A DNA stretch of 64,000 nucleotides from SZUA-430 sp965227535. Lineage in GTDB: Bacteria; Pseudomonadota; Alphaproteobacteria; Micropepsales; Micropepsaceae. Position numbers and translations under genes: made by a program. Each line of letters opens with the position of its first letter. Within the stretch, counting starts at the first letter, position 1. Positions 26,529 to 34,966 of the stretch are shown piece by piece. The stretch lies in contig OZ245761.1 in assembly GCA_965227535.1 (NCBI GenBank), forward strand, positions 5,084,001 to 5,148,000. The letters are read 5' to 3'. The notes beneath the pieces are model-generated. The model had not been told where the DNA came from, made no database searches, and saw only the letters and a list, made by a program, of their open reading frames with translations.

Positions 26529-27308
26529 ATGGGTCAAGATCGCCCCATGGCTGTCTCGCTCTATGCCTACACCTGCGGGTACATCACACTGCCGTCGGCC
26601 TTCCTGCTGACCAAGACCCGCGGTTGGCTCACGGTGCCGGTGCCCGCTTACTTGATCGTGCACCCGAAGGGCAAAGTCCTCTTCGACAGCGGCATGCACA
26701 CCATCACCCAAACCGATCCCGTCGCCTACATGGGCGAAGACGGCGCGAAGGCCAACAAGATCGCCTTCAACCCCGGCGAGGAAATCGCCGCGCGTTTAGA
26801 GGCGATGGCGATCGACCCGGCCTCGGTCACGCACCTCGTCAACTCACACCTGCATTACGACCACGCCGGCGGCAACGCGCAGATCCCGAACGCCGACGTC
26901 CTGATCCAAACCGACGAGTGGTCGCACGCGATGGCGCAACCCGACAACGACGTCGCTTATCACAAGACAGATTTCGACACCGGCCAACGCGTGCGCCGCC
27001 TCACCGGCGAACACGACATCTTCGGCGACGGCACGGTCACCTGCATCCCGACGCCGGGTCACACACCCGGGCATCAGTCGCTGCGCGTGAAAGCTGAGCG
27101 CGGCGAGTTCATCCTCTGCGGCGACGCGTGCTATCTGCGCCAATCGCTGGAGAACTTGCATCTGCCCGGCATCATTCACGACGCCGAGAAGGCGCTGAAA
27201 TCGCTCCACTGGTTTCAGGAGATGCAGGCGAGGAACCACCGCCTGATGTTCGGTCACGATCCCGAATTCTGGAAAGAGATCCCGCAGGGTCCACACCGCC
27301 TCGGCTAA
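26529..27308 (+). CDS. N-acyl homoserine lactonase family metallo-beta-lactamase
   Basis: A 259-residue metallo-beta-lactamase-fold hydrolase of the AttM/AiiB-like AHL lactonase group. The sequence VPVPAYLIVHPKGKVLFDSGMH matches the start of these lactonases. The metal site reads SHLHYDHAGG (His107, His109, Asp111, His112), with a further His in TPGHTPGHQS, Asp in LCGDACY and His in FGHDPEFW. It would open the lactone ring of acyl-homoserine lactones or related lactones. No signal peptide is seen, so it is cytoplasmic. The ATG at 26547 is an alternative start. No luxI/luxR pair is nearby. Confidence 0.87.
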   Translation: MGQDRPMAVSLYAYTCGYITLPSAFLLTKTRGWLTVPVPAYLIVHPKGKVLFDSGMHTITQTDPVAYMGEDGAKANKIAFNPGEEIAARLEAMAIDPASVTHLVNSHLHYDHAGGNAQIPNADVLIQTDEWSHAMAQPDNDVAYHKTDFDTGQRVRRLTGEHDIFGDGTVTCIPTPGHTPGHQSLRVKAERGEFILCGDACYLRQSLENLHLPGIIHDAEKALKSLHWFQEMQARNHRLMFGHDPEFWKEIPQGPHRLG

Positions 27309-27467
27309 CGGCTTCGCGCAGCCGCGTAAGACTCGTCCCCCTCAAGACGGATTTGAGCCAATTGCGCAGAAAATTCACCAACAACCGCTGCAACTTCCTT
27401 ACGGAACCGGTTGGAACAACTGTTTCGTAACGCATGTGGCCTCCAATGCGAGTGCAGGAGGCCAATA

Positions 27468-27890
27468 ATGGCAGGTACCCAGAAAGCAGTCGTGACCGCT
27501 CCCGGTCCGATTGTGTGCGTCATCGACGACGACGAGCACGTGCGAGCGACGCTCGCCGAGATTCTGCGCCGCTCGGGCTATCACGTCGTGCTGGCCAGCG
27601 ACGGCGACATGGGCCTCGAAGTCGTCGAGCAATCGGGCGCCGCCATCGTCGTCACCGACATCGTCATGCCGAATCGCGAAGGCATCGAAACCATCCGCGA
27701 AATCAGACGCAGCTTCCCCGATGTTCGCATCCTCGCGATCTCCGGCGGCGGCAGCAAATCGAGTTCGACCGATTTCCTCGAACTCGCTTACGCGTTAGGC
27801 GCCGACGACGTTTTGGCAAAGCCGTTCCGCATGGCGGAGCTTCTGCACAAAGTGGGCAAGCTCACGCCGCCCCGCGCCGCCGTCGGCTGA
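27468..27890 (+). CDS. Stand-alone response regulator receiver
   Basis: A 140-residue single-domain receiver. The acidic pocket is IDDDEH near residue 20, the phospho-acceptor Asp lies in VVTDIVMP near residue 64, and the conserved Lys is in LAKPF. The position usually held by Thr/Ser in helix-switching is Ser in LAISGGG. There is no output domain, so it acts by phosphotransfer or protein contact. The ATG is preceded by AGGAGGCCAATA. No histidine kinase is adjacent; it stands between the lactonase-like gene and convergent rsgA. Confidence 0.9.
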   Translation: MAGTQKAVVTAPGPIVCVIDDDEHVRATLAEILRRSGYHVVLASDGDMGLEVVEQSGAAIVVTDIVMPNREGIETIREIRRSFPDVRILAISGGGSKSSSTDFLELAYALGADDVLAKPFRMAELLHKVGKLTPPRAAVG

Positions 27891-27893
27891 CCC

Positions 27894-28952
27894 TCACCAC
27901 TCCCGGTTCTTGAGCTTCTGTTCGAACGTGCGCTTCGCCATGCGCCCGAACTTCTTGTTGCGCGCATGCGCGACGGCCAGGCTCTCCGAATTGCGCCGGT
28001 CCTCACGCTGAAGTTTCTGGAAGCGCACCAAACGCTCAGGCTCAAGCGTGCCGTCCGCCAGCGCCGCCTGCACCGCACACCCGGGCTCCTTGTCATGCGT
28101 GCAGTCGCTGAAGCGGCAAGCCGCAGCCAGCGCCGCCACATCCGCGAACACCTCTTTCAGCCCGTCCGCGATATCGACGATCTGCAGCTCGCGCATGCCG
28201 GGCGTGTCCATAATCCACGCGCCGGTGGGCAGACGATGCAGCGAACGGCTCGACGTCGTATGCCGCCCTTTGCCGTCGTCTTCGCGAATACCCTGCGTCT
28301 GCTGCAAAGCATGCCCCGCGAGCGTATTCACGATGGTGGATTTGCCGACACCGGACGACCCCAGCAACGCCAACGTCTGCCCGCTTCCGAACCAAGGCGC
28401 CAAACTCATGACCCCTTTCGCATCGCGCGCGTCGAAGGCTTCGACGATCAAACCCGCCATCAACGCGCGCGTCGGCACGACGTAGTCGTTGATGATATCG
28501 GCCGCGAGGTCAGCCTTGGTGATCACCACCACCGGCGTGACTTCAGCCTCCGCCGCCAACGCCAGGTAGCGTTCCAGCCGCGGCAAGTTGAAATCGTCGT
28601 TCGCCGACGTGACGAACAGCAACGTATCGACATTGGCGGCCAGCAACTGTGCCCGCCGGTCTTTGCCCGCCGCCTTGCGCTTAAAGAGGCTGCGCCGTGT
28701 CAGCACGCGCTGCACGCGATGCGCCGCTGCATCGATCAGCACCCAATCGCCCACGGTCGCAACGGTGGTCTCATCGCCGCCGAACAGCGGCTGCACGCGG
28801 CCCTCAAAGTCGGGCCCCGCCACCTCAAGTATGTCGCGATGCACCGCCATCACCCGCACGGGCAGGGCGGCCATATCCTCATCCGACAGCTGCGCCTGAA
28901 AATGAGCGCCCCATCCGTAATCTTTCAACGTCAGTTCATTCGTCGTTGTCAC
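27894..28952 (-). CDS. rsgA: Ribosome small-subunit-dependent GTPase A
   Basis: A 352-residue RsgA/YjeQ GTPase that assists late 30S maturation. It has an N-terminal OB-fold (about 30-100) followed by a circularly permuted GTPase: G4 TKAD near 145, G1 GSSGVGKST with Lys204, then G3 DTPGMRE near 249. The C-terminal zinc knuckle reads CRFSDCTHDKEPGC (Cys279, Cys284, His286, Cys292). The GTG at 28952 fits the usual start of this branch (LKDYGW); the open frame extends 20 codons further up. The stop is three bases from the convergent receiver gene. Confidence 0.93.
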   Translation of the reverse strand: MTTTNELTLKDYGWGAHFQAQLSDEDMAALPVRVMAVHRDILEVAGPDFEGRVQPLFGGDETTVATVGDWVLIDAAAHRVQRVLTRRSLFKRKAAGKDRRAQLLAANVDTLLFVTSANDDFNLPRLERYLALAAEAEVTPVVVITKADLAADIINDYVVPTRALMAGLIVEAFDARDAKGVMSLAPWFGSGQTLALLGSSGVGKSTIVNTLAGHALQQTQGIREDDGKGRHTTSSRSLHRLPTGAWIMDTPGMRELQIVDIADGLKEVFADVAALAAACRFSDCTHDKEPGCAVQAALADGTLEPERLVRFQKLQREDRRNSESLAVAHARNKKFGRMAKRTFEQKLKNREW

Positions 28953-29066
28953 AGCACATATCGTCCAGTCTGGCGGCCTAAAGGCCGCGTCAAAATCAAA
29001 CCGCATCGGCACGCGATGACGCGTGTCGGACGGGCGAACGGATGGCTGGACAGGAACAGGTTACGC

Positions 29067-29126
29067 TTAAACGCGCGAACCTTGCGCACGGCCAGCCCGA
29101 AGGGAAATGGCGACGATGGCTTTCAT
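29067..29126 (-). pseudogene. Possible leader remnant (19 codons) with strong ribosome site
   Basis: Reading the minus strand, GGAGGAGAAC precedes an ATG and 19 codons (MKAIVAISLRAGRAQGSRV) before a stop. The first nine residues look like a truncated signal peptide. It may be the surviving 5 prime end of an exported-protein gene cut off by rearrangement, or a chance frame. The rest of the stretch 28953-29300 holds no other gene that I can support. Confidence 0.2.
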
Positions 29127-29309
29127 GTTCTCCTCCATCAGCTGGCGGTTGCGATATGCGGGAAGGTAAGGACGCCCAGGGTCACAGTCAACCGCGCTTT
29201 AGTGCGCCACCTCACAATATCACCGCTGTCGTGCGGACTGCCGCCCGGGATCAGGGCGGCAAGTTCCGCCAATAGAAGCGCAACAGCCCGCACCACTGGC
29301 ACCACCGGC

Positions 29310-29381
29310 GCACCGGCACAAGGCAACTCGAAGCTCGCCCGCCGCGCGCCAGGACGCAAAGCGACGCCCACCCCGGATTAG
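29310..29381 (+). pseudogene. C-terminal remnant of a RAYT transposase
   Basis: The last 23 codons before the TAG at 29379-29381 read GAPAQGNSKLARRAPGRKAT followed by PTPD. This resembles the C-terminal tail of REP-associated tyrosine transposases (Y1_Tnp), which end in a basic LARRxPGRKP segment. It is followed at once by a REP-type sequence that also occurs next to other RAYT remnants in this window. No intact upstream part exists. Confidence 0.4.
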
Positions 29382-29383
29382 CC

Positions 29384-29442
29384 GAACCTGCTATAGTGCG
29401 GCCAGAGCGAGGGGTGGGGAATAAGTATCATGTCCCCGTATT
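29384..29442 (+). repeat. REP copy 1 downstream of a RAYT remnant
   Basis: GAACCTGCTATAGT near 29385 is followed by GGGGAATAAGTATCATGTCC and CCGTATT (to about 29441). The same block order recurs at about 31904-31962, and the GGGGAATA...CCCCGTATT half is the reverse complement of the tandem copies at 30068-30203. Confidence 0.7.
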
Positions 29443-29485
29443 AACTTCTGCGTTTTCCAAACCTATCGGCGCAGCGTTTCAAAGG

Positions 29486-29668
29486 ATGGTGAAGGGAGTA
29501 GTGTCCACCTCGGCGGCCGACAAAGCAGCAAAGGCACTGACTGTTAGCGCTGCAAAACCACTTGGCGAAGCAGGCGCCGACGTTCTTACCGGTGCAGCAG
29601 CTCAGATAGGTGCAAACCGAGGAGAGAAGTCTGCGTCACCGGATTGCGAAGCGTGCAAGAAGAAGTAG
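29486..29668 (+). CDS. Small protein of unknown function, possible C-terminal fragment
   Basis: About 60 codons from the first ATG after the REP sequence (an earlier in-frame start at 29396 would run through the repeat). The protein is Ala/Lys rich, has a helical middle (SAADKAAKALTVSAAKPLGE) and ends in DCEACKKK. It looks like the tail of a longer protein cut by the repeat. It is followed after 32 bases by a two-helix membrane protein, and codon use is less GC-rich than the core genes. The family is not recognised. Confidence 0.4.
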   Translation: MVKGVVSTSAADKAAKALTVSAAKPLGEAGADVLTGAAAQIGANRGEKSASPDCEACKKK

Positions 29669-29700
29669 CTGGGTGAGAGGCGCGGCGGTATGATACATCC

Positions 29701-30021
29701 ATGACAGAGTACGGTAGAATTTGGGCTGACTACGTGCGGGCCGCGCAACGCGCGCACATGACGTTCTTTTGGATCATTGTCGTGTCTGCCTTTGCTATGC
29801 TTGTTCTAAGGACTGACTTTTCAGTCCTGCAGGTTATTGTGAACGTTGCCTTGTCGTTTCTGGTTGGAGCGCTTGTCGTTTTTGTTGTGCCCGCATTCGT
29901 CTTAATGTGGATTGTGCATCGAAGCGCCAGGAATGCCGGTAGCACTGTTCAGGCACACATGGACAGCGTTGCCTACAAAAAGGAACTTGATGAACTCATC
30001 TTGTACCTGAACTTTGTCTGA
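29701..30021 (+). CDS. Small membrane protein with two transmembrane segments
   Basis: A 106-residue protein with two hydrophobic helices (about residues 21-37 and 43-71) and a short acidic C-terminal tail (YKKELDELILYLNFV). The helix-loop-helix layout with both ends likely cytoplasmic resembles small immunity or holin-like proteins, but no family is recognised. It is AT-richer than the surroundings, suggesting transfer. The ATG follows GAGAGGCGCGG at some distance, so the start is plausible but not strong. Confidence 0.6.
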   Translation: MTEYGRIWADYVRAAQRAHMTFFWIIVVSAFAMLVLRTDFSVLQVIVNVALSFLVGALVVFVVPAFVLMWIVHRSARNAGSTVQAHMDSVAYKKELDELILYLNFV

Positions 30022-30067
30022 AACTCTCGGCTAATTCCGGGGTATGTAGCTGCACAGTAAACACGGT

Positions 30068-30203
30068 AAATACGGGGACACGATACATATTCCCCATCGC
30101 TTGACTTGCGCACCGAATGTTCTACCTTCGTTCAGAAATACGGGGACACGATACATATTCCCCATCGCTTGACTCGCGCGCCGAATGTTCTATCTTCGTT
30201 CGA
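30068..30203 (-). repeat. Two tandem 68-bp REP copies before a RAYT remnant
   Basis: Copies at 30068-30135 and 30136-30203 share AAATACGGGGACACGATACA, TATTCCCCATCGCTTGACT and the region CCGAATGTTCTA to CTTCGTTC, differing at only a few bases. The second copy carries promoter-like TTGACT (30169-30174) and TATCTT (30191-30196) with a 16-base spacer, pointing at the transposase start at 30226. Confidence 0.85.
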
Positions 30204-30225
30204 CCCATTGTCAACGATCCCCGTC

Positions 30226-30288
30226 ATGGCGCGCCTGGCCCGCATCATCGTTCATCAACGCCGGCAACTATTCGCCGAAAGGCGACAT
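30226..30288 (+). pseudogene. N-terminal remnant of a RAYT transposase
   Basis: The frame starts MARLARIIV, the standard beginning of REP-associated tyrosine transposases (MARLARIVVPGLPHHV and relatives). It then loses the family sequence and stops after 21 codons. The catalytic HxH and Tyr are missing. Two REP copies with a promoter-like sequence stand directly upstream. A matching C-terminal piece lies at 31701-31905, so the gene may have been split by the DNA now between them. Confidence 0.55.
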
Positions 30289-30373
30289 TGAAAGAGCTCC
30301 AAGGGAGAGATAGCGTCAAGGCTCCATGCGCGCGAATGAGGTGGGCCAGCGCAGAGCCCAGGAGAGGATCTCG

Positions 30374-30817
30374 ATGAATACCGTCAAGGACGCTCTTGCC
30401 CGGAAGCGTGGCGCCCTGATCCATGTTCGTTCCGGCGAGATGGTCGTCGAAGCCTTGCGCCAGATGCGCGACAACCGGGTCCGATCCGTGCTGGTCATTG
30501 ACGACGACGTATTGGTCGGAATCGTGACTCAGGGTGACTGTGCCATAAGAGTGCTGCTCCCCGGGCTCGATGCGAAGCAGACTCCGGTCGGCCAGGTGAT
30601 GACCGGCAAACCGGTGACAGTTAAGCCAGGCGACCAAGTGGAATCCTGCATGGCGCTAATGTCAGCGCGCGGCTTTCGCCATCTACCAGTGCTTGACGGG
30701 AACAAGGTCGTGGGTGTGATTTCGATCGGAGACGTCGTAAAGGACGTCATACGAAATCTGGAGCATAACGTAAGCGATCTAGTGGGCTTCATCAGGACGG
30801 ACAGCCCCGGGGGCTAA
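30374..30817 (+). CDS. CBS-domain protein
   Basis: A 147-residue protein made of a CBS pair (Bateman module), about residues 8-65 and 75-135, with the typical MRDNRVRSVLVIDDDVLVGIVTQGD and MSARGFRHLPVLDGNKVVGVISIGDV repeats. Such proteins bind adenosyl ligands (AMP, ATP, SAM) and act as regulators; no second domain is attached. The ATG at 30374 has AGGAGAGG upstream. It lies between the two halves of a broken RAYT element, next to the BLUF gene but convergent with it. Confidence 0.9.
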   Translation: MNTVKDALARKRGALIHVRSGEMVVEALRQMRDNRVRSVLVIDDDVLVGIVTQGDCAIRVLLPGLDAKQTPVGQVMTGKPVTVKPGDQVESCMALMSARGFRHLPVLDGNKVVGVISIGDVVKDVIRNLEHNVSDLVGFIRTDSPGG

Positions 30818-30980
30818 CGAGCGAAAATGCGGCCCGACACCGTCGCCCTTGGGCCAACAATGCTCTGATGGACAATTCATTTTGCCAACGGCGGGAATGG
30901 TCCACCACGGAGGGCTAAGCGCGACCCGACGCCTCGCGGCGTAATGCTGAGCGTGACGGTATGCGCGGCTTTCCGATGAG

Positions 30981-31523
30981 CTATGCGACTGATTGCTTGT
31001 TGCTCGACTTTGCTGCGGTCGCACACGCGCTCGCGTCCGCAGTTCGCTGCGGCGAATTCGTTTGCGCGAGTTTGGTTGCATTTGCGCGACGCTGAATGTC
31101 GGCTACCGTCGTGAGTAGGCGTAGAGAACTTGTCGCCGTTAACTGCGCAGCGTCGAAACGGCCGTTCTTGCCAAGGACATCGATGATTGCGCGGTCGGCA
31201 GCAGTCAACGCCCCTGCGCACATGTTCCATTCACGGAATAAGCGTCCATCGGCTTTGCCTGCCGAGATGGCGACATGATCCCAATGACGCTTGTCGTTGA
31301 TAATGCGGCCGAACGTGTAGCGGACTCGATCTTCACGGCCTTCTAGCGCCTGAATGAACCAGCCCTGCACGGTAACGAGCATGCCGGTTATCCCGTCGCG
31401 CACGTTGTTTCTGATCGAGGATTCGACAATCGCGCGAACCTCAAGATTTAGGTTCGTCGTGACGGCATCGGATTGTCGACTTCGATAGACAAGCCGAAAC
31501 ACGGGTCGGGATGGATCGGTCAT
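30981..31523 (-). CDS. BLUF-domain blue-light photoreceptor
   Basis: A 180-residue protein with an N-terminal BLUF domain (about 8-100), which senses blue light through FAD. The key residues fit: Tyr13 in RLVYRSR, Asn39/40 before GITGMLV, and Gln58 in FIQALEG. The remaining 80 residues are helical and end in an Ala/Ser/Thr-rich tail with no known output domain, so it probably signals by protein contact. No EAL or cyclase partner is adjacent. It sits in the accessory patch flanked by transposase remnants and palindromes. Confidence 0.88.
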   Translation of the reverse strand: MTDPSRPVFRLVYRSRQSDAVTTNLNLEVRAIVESSIRNNVRDGITGMLVTVQGWFIQALEGREDRVRYTFGRIINDKRHWDHVAISAGKADGRLFREWNMCAGALTAADRAIIDVLGKNGRFDAAQLTATSSLRLLTTVADIQRRANATKLAQTNSPQRTADASACATAAKSSNKQSVA

Positions 31524-31603
31524 AGTATTTTTCAGTCCTGCTTCGTCCGTGTATCGATACTAGAAAATGTTGATAAACGAAGAGTCACTGAAGAAAGCAG
31601 GGA

Positions 31604-31693
31604 GAAATGGGGTCAGAGTAGATTAAACCGCCGATGTCGGTGCGCTCACAGGGCCGCCGAAGGTCTTCAAAAAATCTACTCTGACCCCATTTC
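31604..31693. repeat. 90-bp inverted-repeat element
   Basis: Perfect 21-bp arms at 31604-31624 and 31673-31693 (GAAATGGGGTCAGAGTAGATT and its complement) around a 48-base GC-rich centre. It lies directly before the C-terminal RAYT remnant, as REP-type ends of such transposons do, but its sequence differs from the CGGGGACAC-type copies nearby. Confidence 0.8.
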
Positions 31694-31700
31694 CCTAGGC

Positions 31701-31905
31701 GAAGGAACGCGCAAGCCAAGGCGACGACGCCGATCTGTTGCGCGCGGAGGCGGACGACGAGGCCGCTTTTGCGGCGCTGCGCGGGTCGGAGACAACCGGC
31801 CGCCCGCTCGGCAACGCCGACTTCATCGAAGGCCTTGAACGCCTACTCGGCCGCCCCATCGCCCGCCGGGCCGCAAACCCACGGCGCCCGAGCCGCAGCA
31901 ACGAA
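31701..31905 (+). pseudogene. C-terminal remnant of a RAYT transposase
   Basis: The open frame reads KERASQGDDADLLRAEADD and then EAAFAALRGSETTGRPLGNA, DFIEGLERLLGRPIARR. The TGRPLG...FIEGLERLLGRP block is the typical C-terminal region of REP-associated tyrosine transposases. No start codon or catalytic core precedes it; a palindrome abuts its 5 prime end. The normal stop has been lost, so the frame runs on into the following unknown gene. A REP copy follows at 31904-31962. Confidence 0.55.
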
Positions 31906-31962
31906 CCTGCTATAGTCCAGCCGTGGCGAAGCGCGGGGAATAGAGATCATGTCCCCGTATTT
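31904..31962 (+). repeat. REP copy 2 downstream of a RAYT remnant
   Basis: GAACCTGCTATAGT (from about 31907), then GGGGAATAGAGATCATGTCC and CCGTATT. It has the same order and spacing as the copy at 29384-29442. Confidence 0.7.
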
Positions 31963-32061
31963 CCACAAGACGTCAAAAAAAGCACGTTGGCAATTGTAGT
32001 ATTTATTGCGTCAAGCCGAACTAGTCGTGGTAACGCGCGACACAATAACTTTGATGAGAGA

Positions 32062-32736
32062 ATGGCCATGAATGTAGCTGAGCGGATGGCCCGAGATTTC
32101 GCTACGCGGACTCCGCCCCTTGCGGTCCGTAAAAACCTATGTTGCCTTCCAACCGCTGCGCACATTATGCGAGCGGTGTGCTTCGAGCGGTCACCTACCG
32201 ATCGACATGGATGCTACGTTGTTTGCTTCTTCATCCTTCCAGCCACACGCGAAGAGGATGTTGTTTTGTCGAACGGATTTCGGCTGAGACGAAACGGTCA
32301 CGAGACAACTTGGCAGGAGGTTGGTGACAGTGTCGAGCTGACAAAGGAGTTCCACGCGAGTGGCGTGCCCTTCTTTGACAGTGTCGCGACGTTAAGTGGC
32401 GTAGAGAACTATCTTTCGATGGGGTGGGGTCAACGAAGGCCGCCATCGCTCAGGCAACAAGAGAATATGATCTACTGCTTGTTGCTTCAACAGAGATACG
32501 ACGATGCTCATCGGTTTGCTCACGAGCTTCTCGAGGCCGTTGAGGAAGAGCTAGAGGGTCTGTACCAAGGTAATCCGGATCCAACGGACTGCCTCCTGAA
32601 GCTGAGAGCTGAAATTTCCCATTTGCGTGACCTGCTTGTTATGCGTGATGCCGAGCGGATCGCGGGTATGCTCGACAAGAATGAGGAGGCTACGTATAGA
32701 GCGCTTTCTTGGCCTGCCGAGTGCATCAATCGGTAA
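32062..32736 (+). CDS. Hypothetical protein in accessory region
   Basis: About 224 residues starting at an ATG with GATGAGAGA upstream; the frame is open further 5 prime through the RAYT remnant but that part is not its own. It is a soluble protein with a beta-rich first half (about residues 25-110, including GCYVVCFFILPATREED) and a strongly helical, acidic second half (HELLEAVEEELEGLYQGN, RAEISHLRDLLVMRDAER) that may form a coiled coil. The codon use is less GC-rich than the core genes. The family is unrecognised; acquisition by transfer is likely. Confidence 0.6.
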   Translation: MAMNVAERMARDFATRTPPLAVRKNLCCLPTAAHIMRAVCFERSPTDRHGCYVVCFFILPATREEDVVLSNGFRLRRNGHETTWQEVGDSVELTKEFHASGVPFFDSVATLSGVENYLSMGWGQRRPPSLRQQENMIYCLLLQQRYDDAHRFAHELLEAVEEELEGLYQGNPDPTDCLLKLRAEISHLRDLLVMRDAERIAGMLDKNEEATYRALSWPAECINR

Positions 32737-32742
32737 CCGGGA

Positions 32743-32938
32743 AGCCGCTGACCTTCCCGGACGGGACCTACGAACAAAACAAGTTCACGCGCAAGCCATC
32801 GCGTTCGAAGCGCAAATGCTCGCCGGCATCGCGCGCATGATCTACTGGCCCGACAGCAAAGGCGCCGTAGAAAGCAAAACGAAGAAGGGCTGGAACCGCT
32901 TCTTTCACCACATCTACCGGCCGGCCCCGCGATCGTGA
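32743..32938 (+). pseudogene. Frameshifted 3 prime fragment of an unknown gene
   Basis: One frame reads GKPLTFPDGTYEQNKFT up to about 32795. A second frame then continues AQAIAFEAQMLAGIARMIYW and ends KKGWNRFFHHIYRPAPRS with a stop at 32936-32938. Joined by one frameshift they make a coherent C-terminal region of GC-rich codon use. The 5 prime part is missing, replaced by the unknown gene before it. I do not recognise the protein. Confidence 0.35.
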
Positions 32939-32950
32939 AAAAGGGCTCGA

Positions 32951-33085
32951 TCATCCTCCCCCGCTTTAGCGGGGCGAGGGGGACCGCGTCAGCGGTGGGC
33001 GGGCGACGCTGCGTCAACGCCGAAATCCCCCTCCACCATCGCTACGCGATGGTCCCCCTCGCCCCGCTAAAGCGGGGGAGGATGA
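32951..33085. repeat. 135-bp palindromic element with nested hairpins
   Basis: Perfect 35-bp inverted arms at 32951-32985 and 33051-33085. Each contains the small hairpin CCCCGCTTTAGCGGGG. The middle (about 65 bases) holds further short palindromes such as CCATCGCTACGCGATGG. It lies upstream of the D-aminoacylase gene and is the third large palindrome family in the window. Confidence 0.85.
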
Positions 33086-33155
33086 GCGAGGCTTGCGCGG
33101 TTTCGGCGGGACTGACACCCTGTCAGCACAACGCTACTCCAAGGAAACGCCGCCC

Positions 33156-34904
<1,749 letters not shown>

Positions 34905-34966
34905 TCTTGCCGGACTAAGCGTTCGTCAGCATACTCCCGGTCGAACAAGCGACCGGGGGGACGCTG

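Noticed and set aside
27370..27467. GGAAC...GTTTCG sequence before the receiver gene as an EcfG-type stress promoter
   Set aside because: The spacing between GGAAC and any CGTT-like hexamer does not fit the consensus of 16-17 bases, so I do not call it.
29138..29371. A 77-codon minus-strand frame in the gap after rsgA
   Set aside because: Composition is shadow-like, and the plus strand of its 3 prime half reads as a RAYT tail followed by REP sequence.
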